Shown piece by piece: positions 1 to 8,636 of a stretch of 64,000 bases of DNA; position 1 is the first letter of the stretch, and every line of letters begins with the position of its first letter. A program made the translations under genes and the position numbers. The notes below the pieces were generated by a model. That model made no database searches. It had not been told where the DNA came from and saw only the letters and a list, made by a program, of their open reading frames with translations. The DNA is taken from the NCBI RefSeq assembly GCF_036881715.1, contig NZ_JBAKBF010000013.1, positions 1 through 64,000 on the forward strand. Direction: 5' to 3'. Origin of the DNA: Pannonibacter anstelovis (GTDB taxonomy: Bacteria > Pseudomonadota > Alphaproteobacteria > Rhizobiales > Stappiaceae).

Positions 1-67
1 GACGCATCACGCCTTGGAAATACTCAAACGCCGCAAGGGCTTAACCAGTCTTCGGCTTCAGGAGATC

Positions 68-1162
68 ATGATGGTGCAGACAGCCATTCCTTTCCATTTT
101 TTCCGCGGCGGCACCTCGCGCGGCCCCTATTTCCGGCGGGAAGACCTGCCGGAGGACCGCGAGACGCTGGCCCGGGTTCTCGTGGCGGCGCTCGGCTCCG
201 GGCACAAGCTGAACATTGACGGCATCGGCGGTGGCGCGGCCGTGACGACCAAAGTCGCGATGCTTTCCCGCTCCGAAACGAGCGGCTGCGACATCGATTA
301 CTTCTTCGCTCAGGTCAGCGTCGAGGATGGCCTTGTTGATTTCAAGCCCACCTGCGGCAACATCCTTTCGGGCGTCGGTCCTGCCGCCATCGAGATGGGC
401 CTGATTGCCCCTCAGGGTGACGAAACCCGCATCCGCATCCTCTCGGTCAACACCGGCGCCAAGGTTGAGGCCGTTGTGCGCACCCCCGGCGGACAGGTCG
501 AGTATGCCGGAGATGCCGCGATCGACGGCGTTCCGGGCACGGCTGCGCCCATCTATCTCAACTTCATGGATGTAGTGGGCTCTGCGACCGGCGCGCTTCT
601 GCCGACAGGCAATCTGCGGGACGTGATTGACGGCATCGAAGTGACCTGCATGGATGTCGCCATGCCGATCGTCATCGCCCGCGCTGCCGATTTCGGCCTG
701 AGCGGCGCCGAGACGGTCGAGGAACTGGACGCCAACCGGGCCTTCTACGACCGGATGGAACCCATCCGCCGCAAGGCGGGTGAGCTGATGGGCATGGGCA
801 ATGTGGAAAAGTCCGTGACGCCGAAGTTTGCGCTACTGTCTGAGCCGCGCAACGGCGGCACCATCACCGCACGCTACTTCATGCCCTGGAATTGCCATCC
901 CACCATGGCGGTGACCGGCGCCCAGTGCCTTGCCTCCTGCGTGCTCACCCCCGGCACCGTGGCCGAAGGACTGTTCACCGCGCCGCAGGGCACGCCCGCG
1001 CTGGTGCTCATCGAGCATCCCGGCGGCGTGATTGACGTGACCGTCGACTATGAGAACGGCCCAGGCGGCTTCGCGCTCAAGTCGGCCGGATTGCTGCGCA
1101 CGGCACGCCTGCTCGCCAAGGGAGAGGTGATGGTGCCGGCAGACGTGTGGGGTGGCAAATGA
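68..1162 (+). CDS. PrpF-family isomerase/tautomerase (4-oxalomesaconate tautomerase-like)
   Basis: A 364-residue protein of the PrpF/LigU/GalD superfamily (diaminopimelate-epimerase fold). The family signature is visible near the N-terminus (RGGTSRGPYF, then DGIGGGAAVTTKVAML), as are the conserved DFKPTCGN and the C-terminal EHPGG. Family members move double bonds in unsaturated tricarboxylic acids: 4-oxalomesaconate, 2-methylaconitate, cis/trans-aconitate. The start at 68 has AGGAG at 60-64; a longer in-frame start at 14 lacks such a site. The stop overlaps the next start (ATGA), so the two genes are translationally coupled. With tcuAB 3 kb downstream, the substrate is inferred to be an aconitate-type acid rather than a ring-cleavage product. 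Confidence 0.85.
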   Translation: MMVQTAIPFHFFRGGTSRGPYFRREDLPEDRETLARVLVAALGSGHKLNIDGIGGGAAVTTKVAMLSRSETSGCDIDYFFAQVSVEDGLVDFKPTCGNILSGVGPAAIEMGLIAPQGDETRIRILSVNTGAKVEAVVRTPGGQVEYAGDAAIDGVPGTAAPIYLNFMDVVGSATGALLPTGNLRDVIDGIEVTCMDVAMPIVIARAADFGLSGAETVEELDANRAFYDRMEPIRRKAGELMGMGNVEKSVTPKFALLSEPRNGGTITARYFMPWNCHPTMAVTGAQCLASCVLTPGTVAEGLFTAPQGTPALVLIEHPGGVIDVTVDYENGPGGFALKSAGLLRTARLLAKGEVMVPADVWGGK

Positions 1163-2124
1163 AGGTCCACATTCTGGACGACTGGTCCGACACCCTGCGC
1201 CATCTGCCTTGCTTTGAGCGGCTCAAGGGGCATGAGGTGACGGTCTGGACAGATCACGTGGAAGGGCCTGCGCTGGCCGCGCGGCTCAAGGGGGCGGAGG
1301 CTGTCTGTCTTTTCCGCGAGCGGACACGTGTGACCGCTGATCTGCTTGCGGCCCTTCCGGGCCTGAAGCTGATCTCCGGCCGGGGCGCCTGGCCGCATGT
1401 GGATGTTGCCGCCTGCACGGCCAATGGCGTTGCCTTTGCCTCCATGAAGCCGGCTGAGGTTCCCAACCACGCCGCAGCAGAACTGACCTGGGCGCTCATT
1501 CTGGCCGCGCTGCGCGGCCTGCCGGAGCAGATGGCGAGTGCCAAGGCCGGACAGTGGCAGGCCGGTGTCGGTCGCACGCTGCAGGGCAAAACCATCGGCA
1601 TCTATGGCCATGGCAGGATCGGCCGGCTCATCGCCGGCTATGCCGCTGCTTTCGGCGCCAGAGTGATCTGGTGGGGATCAGAGGCCGGACGGGCGAGAGC
1701 CGCCGCGGAAGGCGGAGAAGTCGCCGCCAGCCGTGAGGCCTTTTTCGCAGGGTCGGACATCGTGACGCTGCATCTGCGCCTGACGCCTGAGACCAAGGGC
1801 ATCATCACGCCTGCGGATCTTGCCCTGATGCAGCCCCGCTCCATTCTGGTGAACACCGCCCGTGCCGGGTTGATCGCCCCCGGTGCCCTGCGCGACGCAC
1901 TGGATGCGGGCCGTCCCGGACTTGCTGCACTGGATGTGTTCGACGAGGAGCCGCTGACCGATGCCAGCGACCCGGTGCTGTCACATCCGCGCGTGATTGC
2001 AACGCCGCACATCGGCTTTGTGACGGAAGAAGAGTTCGACCTGCAGTTCGCCGACGTGTTCGATCAGGTCAATGCCTTTGCCGCTGGCAAGCCGGTGCAC
2101 CTGGTCAATCCGGAGGTGCTTTGA
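1159..2124 (+). CDS. D-isomer-specific 2-hydroxyacid dehydrogenase family protein
   Basis: A 321-residue NAD(P)-dependent dehydrogenase of the D-2-hydroxyacid family. The dinucleotide motif GHGRIGR lies near residue 150. The catalytic trio is R235 (NTARAG), E264 (DVFDEEPL) and H284 (TPHIG). The start at 1159 sits in an ATGA overlap with the PrpF-like gene; an in-frame GTG at 1147 would add only four residues. The family includes phosphoglycerate, formate and glyoxylate dehydrogenases, and nothing here fixes the substrate. Coupling to the PrpF-like isomerase suggests it acts on a keto or hydroxy acid from the same tricarboxylate pathway (inference). Confidence 0.85.
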   Translation: MKVHILDDWSDTLRHLPCFERLKGHEVTVWTDHVEGPALAARLKGAEAVCLFRERTRVTADLLAALPGLKLISGRGAWPHVDVAACTANGVAFASMKPAEVPNHAAAELTWALILAALRGLPEQMASAKAGQWQAGVGRTLQGKTIGIYGHGRIGRLIAGYAAAFGARVIWWGSEAGRARAAAEGGEVAASREAFFAGSDIVTLHLRLTPETKGIITPADLALMQPRSILVNTARAGLIAPGALRDALDAGRPGLAALDVFDEEPLTDASDPVLSHPRVIATPHIGFVTEEEFDLQFADVFDQVNAFAAGKPVHLVNPEVL

Positions 2125-3157
2125 CCCCAATGAGGCGCGCCGCAACCGGCGCGCCCAGGATCACGATGACGATGCGGGTCAGATGGTGCAGGATGACGAA
2201 GCCGAGATCGGCACCGGCCACGATCGACAGCACCGTCATCTCCGCCTGGCCACCCGGCGCGAAGGCGAGGAAACCTTCCACCGGCTGCGCAAGACCTGAG
2301 AGCGTCACGATCTCTGTGAAGAGAGCTGCAAGCCCGGCCAGCAGCACGACGAAGGCAAGACCGGACAGGATGAAGCTGCGCAGCTCGCGAAGCGTCACCC
2401 CCATATACTGAACGCCGATTCCGATGCCGATGAACAGCTGCGCCCCAAGGATCGCCTCGGCGGGCGGACGGCTGTGAATGAAACCGCTCAGGGAGAGGAC
2501 CGCCGTCACGATCATCGGTCCAAGGATCGTTGCACCGAAAAGCCCGATCCGCTCCCCGCCTTTCCAGCCGATGACAGCCGCCCCAGCCATCAGCAGAAGC
2601 TCGATCACCGGCAGGTCCCGCATTGGCGCCCCAACAGCGCCCGAGAGACTGGCTCCATACAGGGACGTCAGAATGATAGGTGCCAGGGTGACAATGACCA
2701 GAACGCGGGTGGCATGAATGAGGGCCAGCGCCCGGACATTTGCCCCGGCCTCCTGACCGAAGATCACCATGTCCTGCAGGCCGCCGGGCATGGCCGCGTA
2801 CCAGGACGTCACCGGATCATATCCGAGGCGCCGGAAAAAGGGCATGCCAACGGCCCCGATCATCGCCACGTAAACCGGCACCAGCGCAACGCTGCCAGCC
2901 ATCTGGGGAATGCGTCCGACCACCTCGGGCGTGATGGAGGCCCCCACGGCAACGCCAAGGACCGTCCGCGCCAGAATCGAGACCGTGCCCATTCCCTTCA
3001 GCGGTGCGCCGGACAGCGCCGCCAGCAGGCATGCGGCCATCGGGCCAAACAGAAAAGGCAGAGGCAGGCCGAGCAGGTAAAACACCGCCACACCCAGCCC
3101 CGCAATGGCAAGCGTCATCATCCTTTTTGTCATGCTTTTTGTCAGGTCCGCCCGCAC
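2105..3157 (-). CDS. AbrB-family integral membrane protein (putative transporter)
   Basis: A 350-residue, very hydrophobic protein with about ten membrane segments in two repeated halves (compare GLPLPFLFGPM near the N-terminus with GWKGGERIGLFGATILGPM later). This is the architecture of the AbrB membrane family, often mislabelled a transcriptional regulator or ammonia monooxygenase. Start: GTG at 3157, preceded by AAGGAGG at 3163-3169; ATG 3133 is an alternative. It is divergent from the GntR gene and its 3' end overlaps the dehydrogenase by 20 bases. In this locus it occupies the place where tcuAB clusters elsewhere carry a TcuC-type carrier, so an uptake role for the tricarboxylate is inferred. 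Confidence 0.75.
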   Translation of the reverse strand: MRADLTKSMTKRMMTLAIAGLGVAVFYLLGLPLPFLFGPMAACLLAALSGAPLKGMGTVSILARTVLGVAVGASITPEVVGRIPQMAGSVALVPVYVAMIGAVGMPFFRRLGYDPVTSWYAAMPGGLQDMVIFGQEAGANVRALALIHATRVLVIVTLAPIILTSLYGASLSGAVGAPMRDLPVIELLLMAGAAVIGWKGGERIGLFGATILGPMIVTAVLSLSGFIHSRPPAEAILGAQLFIGIGIGVQYMGVTLRELRSFILSGLAFVVLLAGLAALFTEIVTLSGLAQPVEGFLAFAPGGQAEMTVLSIVAGADLGFVILHHLTRIVIVILGAPVAARLIGVKAPPD

Positions 3158-3179
3158 ACTTGCCTCCTTGCGCTTTCTT

Positions 3180-3205
3180 GTATCCAGATGTATACGACTG
3201 GATAC
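3180..3205. promoter_or_regulatory. Probable GntR operator between divergent genes
   Basis: Perfect 8-base inverted repeat GTATCCAG (3180-3187) and CTGGATAC (3198-3205) with a 10-base spacer that itself contains the palindrome GTATAC. It lies between the divergent AbrB-type gene and the GntR regulator, where an autoregulatory site is expected. The TGTATAC core resembles sites described for FCD-type GntR proteins. The binding itself is inferred. Confidence 0.6.
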
Positions 3206-3230
3206 TAAAGGACACAAGCGAGTTTACCCT

Positions 3231-3899
3231 ATGGCTGAGGACAATGAAATCCCGCAGGGCCAGGCAGCTTACCGCCGCTTGCTGGAAGACATCCGCGATG
3301 GCGGCCTGGCTCCCGGTATGCGCCTTCGCGAGACCGAACTGGCAGAGCGGCTGGGCATCAGCCGCACGCCGGTCCGCGAGGCGATCCGGCAACTGGAAGC
3401 CGATGGCCTTGTCGTCCACCTGCCCCGGCAGGGCGCTTCGATCCGCACGCTGGACCATGCGGAAGTGGTCGAGCTTTATGAAATGCGGGCGGTGCTGGAA
3501 GGCACGGCTGCACGGCTGGCCGCACGCGCGGCTTCCAGCATCGAGCTGGCGGAACTCGCCGCCCTCAACAACGAGCTGGCGGCAGCGCCTGCTGGCCCGC
3601 AGGCCCGCGAGCTGAACCGGCAGTTTCACCGCACCCTGTTCGATGCCGCACGCAACCGGTTTCTGCTGAAGTCGATCAGTGCCCTGCAGAAGACCCTGCT
3701 CATTCTGGGCCCCAGCACGCTGACGGACCCTGAGCGCGCTGCGCTGGCCGTGGCCGAACATGCGGCGGTGCTGACCGCCTTTGAGGCCCGCGATGGCGCG
3801 GGCGCTGAAGCGGCGATGCGTGCGCATGTGGAAGCTGCCTTGTCGGCCCGGATCCGCAGCATGCGTGGCCGCGAAATTCCGCTGGAGGATGACGTATGA
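3231..3899 (+). CDS. GntR-family transcriptional regulator, FCD subfamily
   Basis: A 222-residue regulator with an N-terminal winged helix (LAERLGISRTPVREAIRQLEADG, the GntR signature) followed by an all-helical FCD ligand-binding domain (ELYEMRAVLEG, then HRTLFDAARN). FCD domains usually bind small organic acids through metal-coordinating Asp/His residues. The upstream Shine-Dalgarno site is weak, but ATG 3231 begins the conserved region. The stop overlaps the tcuA start (ATGA at 3896), so the regulator is co-translated with tcuAB and probably senses the pathway substrate. The palindrome at 3180-3205 is its likely operator. Confidence 0.88.
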   Translation: MAEDNEIPQGQAAYRRLLEDIRDGGLAPGMRLRETELAERLGISRTPVREAIRQLEADGLVVHLPRQGASIRTLDHAEVVELYEMRAVLEGTAARLAARAASSIELAELAALNNELAAAPAGPQARELNRQFHRTLFDAARNRFLLKSISALQKTLLILGPSTLTDPERAALAVAEHAAVLTAFEARDGAGAEAAMRAHVEAALSARIRSMRGREIPLEDDV

Positions 3900-5287
3900 A
3901 AGACTGGCCCGGCACATTTGACGTTGCTGTTGTCGGCGGCGGCAATGCAGCGCTTTGCGCTGCCATCACCGCTGCGGAAGCGGGCTGCAGCGTTCTGATC
4001 CTGGAAGGGGCTCCGAAGCCTTACCGGGGTGGAAACTCGCGCCACACACGCAATTTCCGCTGCATGCACAAGGGACCGGCTTTCCCCCTCACCGGCACCT
4101 ACGAGGAAGAGGAATATTTCCACGACCTCATGCTGGTGACCAAGGGGAAGACGGATGAAGGTCTGGCGCGCCTTGCCATCCGCACTTCGGAGGAGTGCCT
4201 GCCCTGGATGCAGGAGCATGGCGTGCGGTTCCAGCCCTCGCTCTCCGGCACCTTGTCCCTGTCGCGCACCAACGCCTTTTTCCTGGGCGGCGGCAAGGCG
4301 CTGGTGAACGCCTATTACAACACCGCCAGCGACCTGGGCGTGAAGATCGCCTATGAGGCGCAGGTCAAGCACGTGCATCTGGACGGCAGCCGCATCAGCC
4401 ACCTCGAGGTGGAGATCGCCGGACAGCCGGTCACCGTGCAGGCCCGCACCTTCGTTCTGGCCTCGGGCGGCTTTCAGGCCGACATCGACTGGCTGGCTCG
4501 CGCCTGGGGGCCTTCGGCCCGCAATTTCCTGATCCGCGGCACCCCCTATAACCGCGGAACCGTGCTGCGGGACATGCTGGATCAGGGTGCGGAATCCGTT
4601 GGCGACCCGACCCAATGCCATGCCGTCGCCATTGACGGCCGCGCCCCGAAATATGACGGCGGCATCGTCACCCGCCTCGACTGCGTGCCCTTCTCCATCG
4701 TGCTCAACAAGGATGGCGAGCGGTTCTACGACGAAGGCGAGGATGTCTGGCCGAAACGCTATGCCATCTGGGGCCGTCTGGTGGCTGCCCAGCCCGATCA
4801 GGTCGGGTATGCGCTCATTGATGCCAAGTCGATCGACCTGTTCATGCCCTCCGTCTTCCCGCCCGTGAAGGCGGACACAATCGAGGAACTGGCTGCGAAA
4901 ATGGGGCTGGAGCCGGCAGCCGTGCGCCGCACCGTCGACAACTTCAACGCCGCATGCCGCCCCGGCCCCTTCCACCCGACCGAACTCGACGGCCTGCGCA
5001 CGGAAGGGCTGAATGTGCCCAAGACCAACTGGGCGCGACCGCTGGATACAGCCCCCTTCTATGGCTACGAGCTGCGCCCCGGCGTGACCTTCACCTATCT
5101 GGGCCTGAAGGTTGACAGCCGTGCACAGGTGCACAGCGCCGCCGGCCCCATCAGCAATCTCTGGGCTGCCGGCGAGATCATGGCCGGCTCCATCCTTGGC
5201 CAGGGCTATCTGGCCGGCTTCGGTATGACAATTGGCACTGTCTTCGGACGTATTGCGGGCAAGGAGGCCGCCGCCCATGCCGCTTGA
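3896..5287 (+). CDS. tcuA: FAD-dependent tricarballylate dehydrogenase TcuA
   Basis: A 463-residue flavoprotein of the fumarate-reductase/succinate-dehydrogenase family. The FAD-binding VAVVGGGNAALCAA motif lies at residues 9-22, followed by RGGNSRHTRN. It ends with a family-typical GxTFTYLGLKVD and LWAAGEIMAGSILGQGYLAG. The TcuA family oxidises tricarballylate to cis-aconitate, which can enter the TCA cycle. Length and the RYCEG-type partner immediately downstream fit TcuA rather than a 3-ketosteroid dehydrogenase. It overlaps the GntR stop by four bases and the tcuB start lies inside its last codons. Confidence 0.88.
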   Translation: MKDWPGTFDVAVVGGGNAALCAAITAAEAGCSVLILEGAPKPYRGGNSRHTRNFRCMHKGPAFPLTGTYEEEEYFHDLMLVTKGKTDEGLARLAIRTSEECLPWMQEHGVRFQPSLSGTLSLSRTNAFFLGGGKALVNAYYNTASDLGVKIAYEAQVKHVHLDGSRISHLEVEIAGQPVTVQARTFVLASGGFQADIDWLARAWGPSARNFLIRGTPYNRGTVLRDMLDQGAESVGDPTQCHAVAIDGRAPKYDGGIVTRLDCVPFSIVLNKDGERFYDEGEDVWPKRYAIWGRLVAAQPDQVGYALIDAKSIDLFMPSVFPPVKADTIEELAAKMGLEPAAVRRTVDNFNAACRPGPFHPTELDGLRTEGLNVPKTNWARPLDTAPFYGYELRPGVTFTYLGLKVDSRAQVHSAAGPISNLWAAGEIMAGSILGQGYLAGFGMTIGTVFGRIAGKEAAAHAA

Positions 5288-6362
5288 CACCACATCTTCC
5301 TTCGACGAGGCGCGCCGCCAGATCGAGATCTGCAACGCCTGCCGCTACTGTGAGGGGTTCTGCTCGGTTTTTCCGGCGATGACCCGGCAGAAGGCCTTTG
5401 CTGATGGCGACCTGACGCAGCTGGCCAATCTCTGCCACAACTGCCGGGGCTGTTACTACGCCTGCCAGTACACTGCGCCGCACGAGTTCAATCTGAACAT
5501 TCCGGCGGCTCTGGCCGAGGTCCGCGTGGAAAGCTGGGAGCGGCTGGCCCGCCCGCAGGCCATCGCACGGCTGTTCCAGACCCATGGCGTCGCCATGGCC
5601 GGGCTTCTGGCTGCTGCGCTAGCCTTCTTCTTCTGGGCTCTTGCTGCCTTCAAGCCGCAGGATGGCGCGGGCTTCTACGCCCATCTGGCGCATAATACGA
5701 TGGTGGCGATCTTCGTGCCCGCGTTTCTGGCCCCGCTCGGGCTCATTGCCCTGTCGGTGCGTGACTACTGGCGCGAGACCGGCGGCGGCCGTTTCCGGCT
5801 GATCCACGTTCTGCGCGCCTTTGACAATGCCGCCCGGATGAAGAACCTCTCAGGCGGCCACGGCGAAGGCTGCAACTTCGAGGATGGTGACCGCTTCAGC
5901 AACCGCCGCCGGGTGTTCCACCAGCTGATGATGTATGGCTTCCTGCTCTGCTTTGCGGCAACCGCCAGCGGAACTGTCATGCACTACGCCTTCGGCTGGG
6001 AAGCGCCCTACCCGCTGTTCTCCCTGCCCAAACTGCTGGGTGTCCCGGGTGGTGTGATGATGGTGGCTGGCGCTGCCGGACTGGCCTGGCTGAAGCTGCG
6101 GGCGGATGCCGCGCTTGGCGCGGTCAGGGTCTGGGGCGGTGAAATGGCCTTCATCCTGCTGCTTGGGGCCGTGGCTCTCACCGGGCTTGCGCTTTACGCC
6201 GCCACCGGCACGGACCTGACCGGACCGCTGCTGGCCATTCATCTGGCCTGCGTGATGGTGCTGTTCCTGCTGATGCCCTTCTCCAAGATGGTGCACGGCT
6301 TCTTCCGCCTCGCCGCCCTTGTGGCGGAAGCTGCCAAACCGGCTCCGGCCGGCGGAGAGTAA
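5277..6362 (+). CDS. tcuB: Tricarballylate utilisation iron-sulfur/membrane protein TcuB (CitB)
   Basis: A 361-residue protein. The N-terminus has two ferredoxin-type clusters: C19-C22-C25-C29 and C53-C56-C59-C63. The remainder has about six transmembrane segments with spaced histidines, as expected for a haem-bearing membrane electron carrier. TcuB reoxidises the FADH2 of TcuA and passes electrons to the quinone pool. ATG 5277 has AAGGAGG at 5261-5267 and overlaps the tcuA stop; the longer frame from 5232 has no such support. A hairpin at 6382-6419 ends the unit. Confidence 0.88.
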   Translation: MPLDTTSSFDEARRQIEICNACRYCEGFCSVFPAMTRQKAFADGDLTQLANLCHNCRGCYYACQYTAPHEFNLNIPAALAEVRVESWERLARPQAIARLFQTHGVAMAGLLAAALAFFFWALAAFKPQDGAGFYAHLAHNTMVAIFVPAFLAPLGLIALSVRDYWRETGGGRFRLIHVLRAFDNAARMKNLSGGHGEGCNFEDGDRFSNRRRVFHQLMMYGFLLCFAATASGTVMHYAFGWEAPYPLFSLPKLLGVPGGVMMVAGAAGLAWLKLRADAALGAVRVWGGEMAFILLLGAVALTGLALYAATGTDLTGPLLAIHLACVMVLFLLMPFSKMVHGFFRLAALVAEAAKPAPAGGE

Positions 6363-6381
6363 GAGGGAACATGCAGTTCCA

Positions 6382-6419
6382 GAGGTGGCCTCAAAACGCA
6401 CGTTTTGGGGCCACCTCTT
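6382..6419. terminator. Bidirectional hairpin between tcuB and the SulP gene
   Basis: An inverted repeat: AGAGGTGGCC at 6382-6391 pairs with GGCCACCTCT at 6410-6419, and the pairing continues inward through TCAAAA/TTTTGG with one G-U pair. It lies between two convergent genes. A clear U-tract is missing on either strand. Confidence 0.7.
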
Positions 6420-6422
6420 GCC

Positions 6423-8636
6423 TTATCCGTGCGCGAGTTGCACCAGCCGGTTGGCAAGCACCAGCTTTTCGGCAAGGGTGACGGCAAGCAGGCGGTGGAA
6501 GAGAAGGGCGAGTTCGCTGTCGGTGCGCTCCAGCTGCTCAAGATCCGCGCGGCAAAGACGGTAAACGGTGGCGGGGCTTTCCACCACCACATCGGCGGTG
6601 CGCTTGCCGTTGAGGCAGTGGCCAACCTCACCCACCACCGCACCGGCCGTCATGGTGCGCAGGCGCAGGCTGCGCCCATCTGGAAGTCTCATCTCCACAC
6701 GCACGCGCCCTTCGCCGACGAGGAACACGTCGTCCGCCGGGTCGCCTGCCCGTATCAGGGCCGTGCCCGGCTCCAGCTCCAAGCGCTCCATGGCGCCAGC
6801 AAGATCGGAAAGGCGCGGGTGCGGCCCCAGGATCGATTCCAGATGATGAGAGATCTCCGCCCCGGCCGGGAGCAGCTTTTCCTCCACCAGCAGCACGTCC
6901 TCGCACAGTTCCAGCGCATGATCGAGATCGGCCGTACAGGTGACGCAATGCGCGCTGTCTCCCTCTCCGGTTCCTGTGTTCAGACCGGAACGGGCCAGCG
7001 CTGCAGAGACGCTTTGCGGCATGGCGCTGAAGATCAGGCGCACCCCGGCCCGCTCTGTCATCCCGTGGATCTTGGCAAAGCCGGCGGCAGCGGCGGAATC
7101 CATGCCGCTCATGCCGCTGAGGTCGATGATGAGAAACCGCAGCGGTGTGTCAGATGCCTGACCGGCCCGCTTGCGCACGCGGGCCACAACCTGCTCCATC
7201 GTGCCGAAGAAGAGATAGCCCTGCAGGCGCAGCACATGGATCTGTTCTCCCTCCCGGTCGAGCGCGCGCACGGCTTCCGCCGAACGGTCCACGCCGCTGC
7301 GCAGCTGGCGGCCATCGGCAGCCATGCGCACCACCGGCAGGCGGGCATAATTGTAGACAAACATGACCACCGAGAAGGCGAGCCCCAGCATCAGGCCATA
7401 GAGGAAGCCCAGCACGGCGATGGAGGCAAGAATAGCCAGAACAATCAGCCATTCGCCCTGCGGCAGCTTGCGGCGGGCGGCGATGGCCCAGTGGTAAATC
7501 AGCTCCGCGCCCAGAAATATCATCAGTCCGGCGGCAAGGAACCCGGGCATAGCGGCGGCAAGCGTCCCGGCAAAGGCAAGGCTGATGAGCAGGATCACCC
7601 CGGCAGCTATGCCCGTCAGACGGGTTGCCGCCTGCATCCTGGCAGCGAGCAGGGTGAGGCTGAGGCCGGTATAGCCAGGCGCGCCGCCGAAACACCCGGC
7701 AAGCAGATTGGCAACACCGCTCTCGCGCAGCTCCGCATTGGCATCCACCTCCCGGCCAAAGGCCGCCTCCAGCCCGCTGGTGTTGAGCAGCAGGCCAATG
7801 ATGTTGAGGATGGCAATGCCGAGCATCAGCGGAAGCGCCTGCACGACAGCCCCCCAATCGGCCTGCCCCGCAATCCAGAGCGGTGACGGCAGACTGACCA
7901 TGGCATCGGCTGGAATATCTGGCAGCCAGGTCCAGGCGCGGGCCTGATCCGTCGAGATTCCGGCAGCGGCCAGCACGGCAAAAAAGGCGGCCATGGCTCC
8001 GGCCAGCGCCAGCGGCATGGTCAGCGGATGCGGCAGACAGGCGAGACTGACTGCAAGCACAAGTGCCATCAGCACGGCAGGCAGCAGGGCGCCGAGGAAT
8101 ACGGGGTCTTTCACGCTGGCAGACAGATCCGCCGCGAAACCGGACGCGATGGCGGCAAGGCTGTGCTCCCCCGTCACCATGACAAGCGCCCCCTCGATCA
8201 GCAGCCAGCCGGTGCCCGACAGAAACCCGGCAATGACCGGATAGGGCAGAAACCGCACCAGCGTACCAAGCCGCAGCCGGCCGAACAGCAGGAACATCAC
8301 CCCGGTCACCAGAGTGCTCACGCCCAGAATGGCAAGGATGGTCGCAATCTGCCGGTCGGTCTCCTGCCCTTGCATGCCCGCAAGAATGCCCGCCATGGAG
8401 GCAGAGAGGATGGCAATGCTGGTTTCCTGCACAAGCGCCACATTGCCCACGTAGGGACTGCGCAGCGCGATGTAGACCGACAGGATGACACCGCTGAGCA
8501 GCAGCACCGCCACCCCCATGCCAAGCCCCGCTGCCAGCGGCCCGGCAAACAGCAGCGCGGCAAAGGCAACGCCCGTGCCCAGATTGTCGAGGCCTGCGGT
8601 CAGGCCTGCGGTGACAGATCGCAGATGCTCTTTCAT
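6423..8636 (-). CDS. SulP-family anion transporter with STAS and cyclic-nucleotide-binding domains
   Basis: About 737 residues. The first ~400 form a SulP/SLC26-type membrane domain with many transmembrane segments. A STAS domain follows (VLRLQGYLFFGTME, then IIDLSGMSGMDSAAA). The C-terminus is a cNMP-binding domain (GTALIRAGDPADDVFLVGEGRVRV, then GAVVGEVGHCLNGKRTADVV). SulP proteins carry sulfate, bicarbonate or dicarboxylates; the substrate here is unknown. The fused nucleotide-binding domain suggests gating by cAMP or a related ligand (inference). The start is uncertain: ATG 8636 begins where SulP proteins usually start, while a TTG at 8741 would add 35 unconserved-looking residues. Confidence 0.85.
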   Translation of the reverse strand: MKEHLRSVTAGLTAGLDNLGTGVAFAALLFAGPLAAGLGMGVAVLLLSGVILSVYIALRSPYVGNVALVQETSIAILSASMAGILAGMQGQETDRQIATILAILGVSTLVTGVMFLLFGRLRLGTLVRFLPYPVIAGFLSGTGWLLIEGALVMVTGEHSLAAIASGFAADLSASVKDPVFLGALLPAVLMALVLAVSLACLPHPLTMPLALAGAMAAFFAVLAAAGISTDQARAWTWLPDIPADAMVSLPSPLWIAGQADWGAVVQALPLMLGIAILNIIGLLLNTSGLEAAFGREVDANAELRESGVANLLAGCFGGAPGYTGLSLTLLAARMQAATRLTGIAAGVILLISLAFAGTLAAAMPGFLAAGLMIFLGAELIYHWAIAARRKLPQGEWLIVLAILASIAVLGFLYGLMLGLAFSVVMFVYNYARLPVVRMAADGRQLRSGVDRSAEAVRALDREGEQIHVLRLQGYLFFGTMEQVVARVRKRAGQASDTPLRFLIIDLSGMSGMDSAAAAGFAKIHGMTERAGVRLIFSAMPQSVSAALARSGLNTGTGEGDSAHCVTCTADLDHALELCEDVLLVEEKLLPAGAEISHHLESILGPHPRLSDLAGAMERLELEPGTALIRAGDPADDVFLVGEGRVRVEMRLPDGRSLRLRTMTAGAVVGEVGHCLNGKRTADVVVESPATVYRLCRADLEQLERTDSELALLFHRLLAVTLAEKLVLANRLVQLAHG

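Noticed and set aside
1147..1158. Earlier GTG start for the hydroxyacid dehydrogenase
   Set aside because: The ATG at 1159 sits in an ATGA overlap with the upstream gene and begins the conserved sequence.
3626..5335. A 569-residue open frame on the minus strand
   Set aside because: It is antisense to tcuA and the GntR gene, with no recognisable domain; a common shadow in GC-rich DNA.
6405..7886. A 493-residue open frame on the plus strand
   Set aside because: Antisense to the STAS/cNMP part of the SulP gene; Gln/His/Arg-rich composition typical of a shadow frame.
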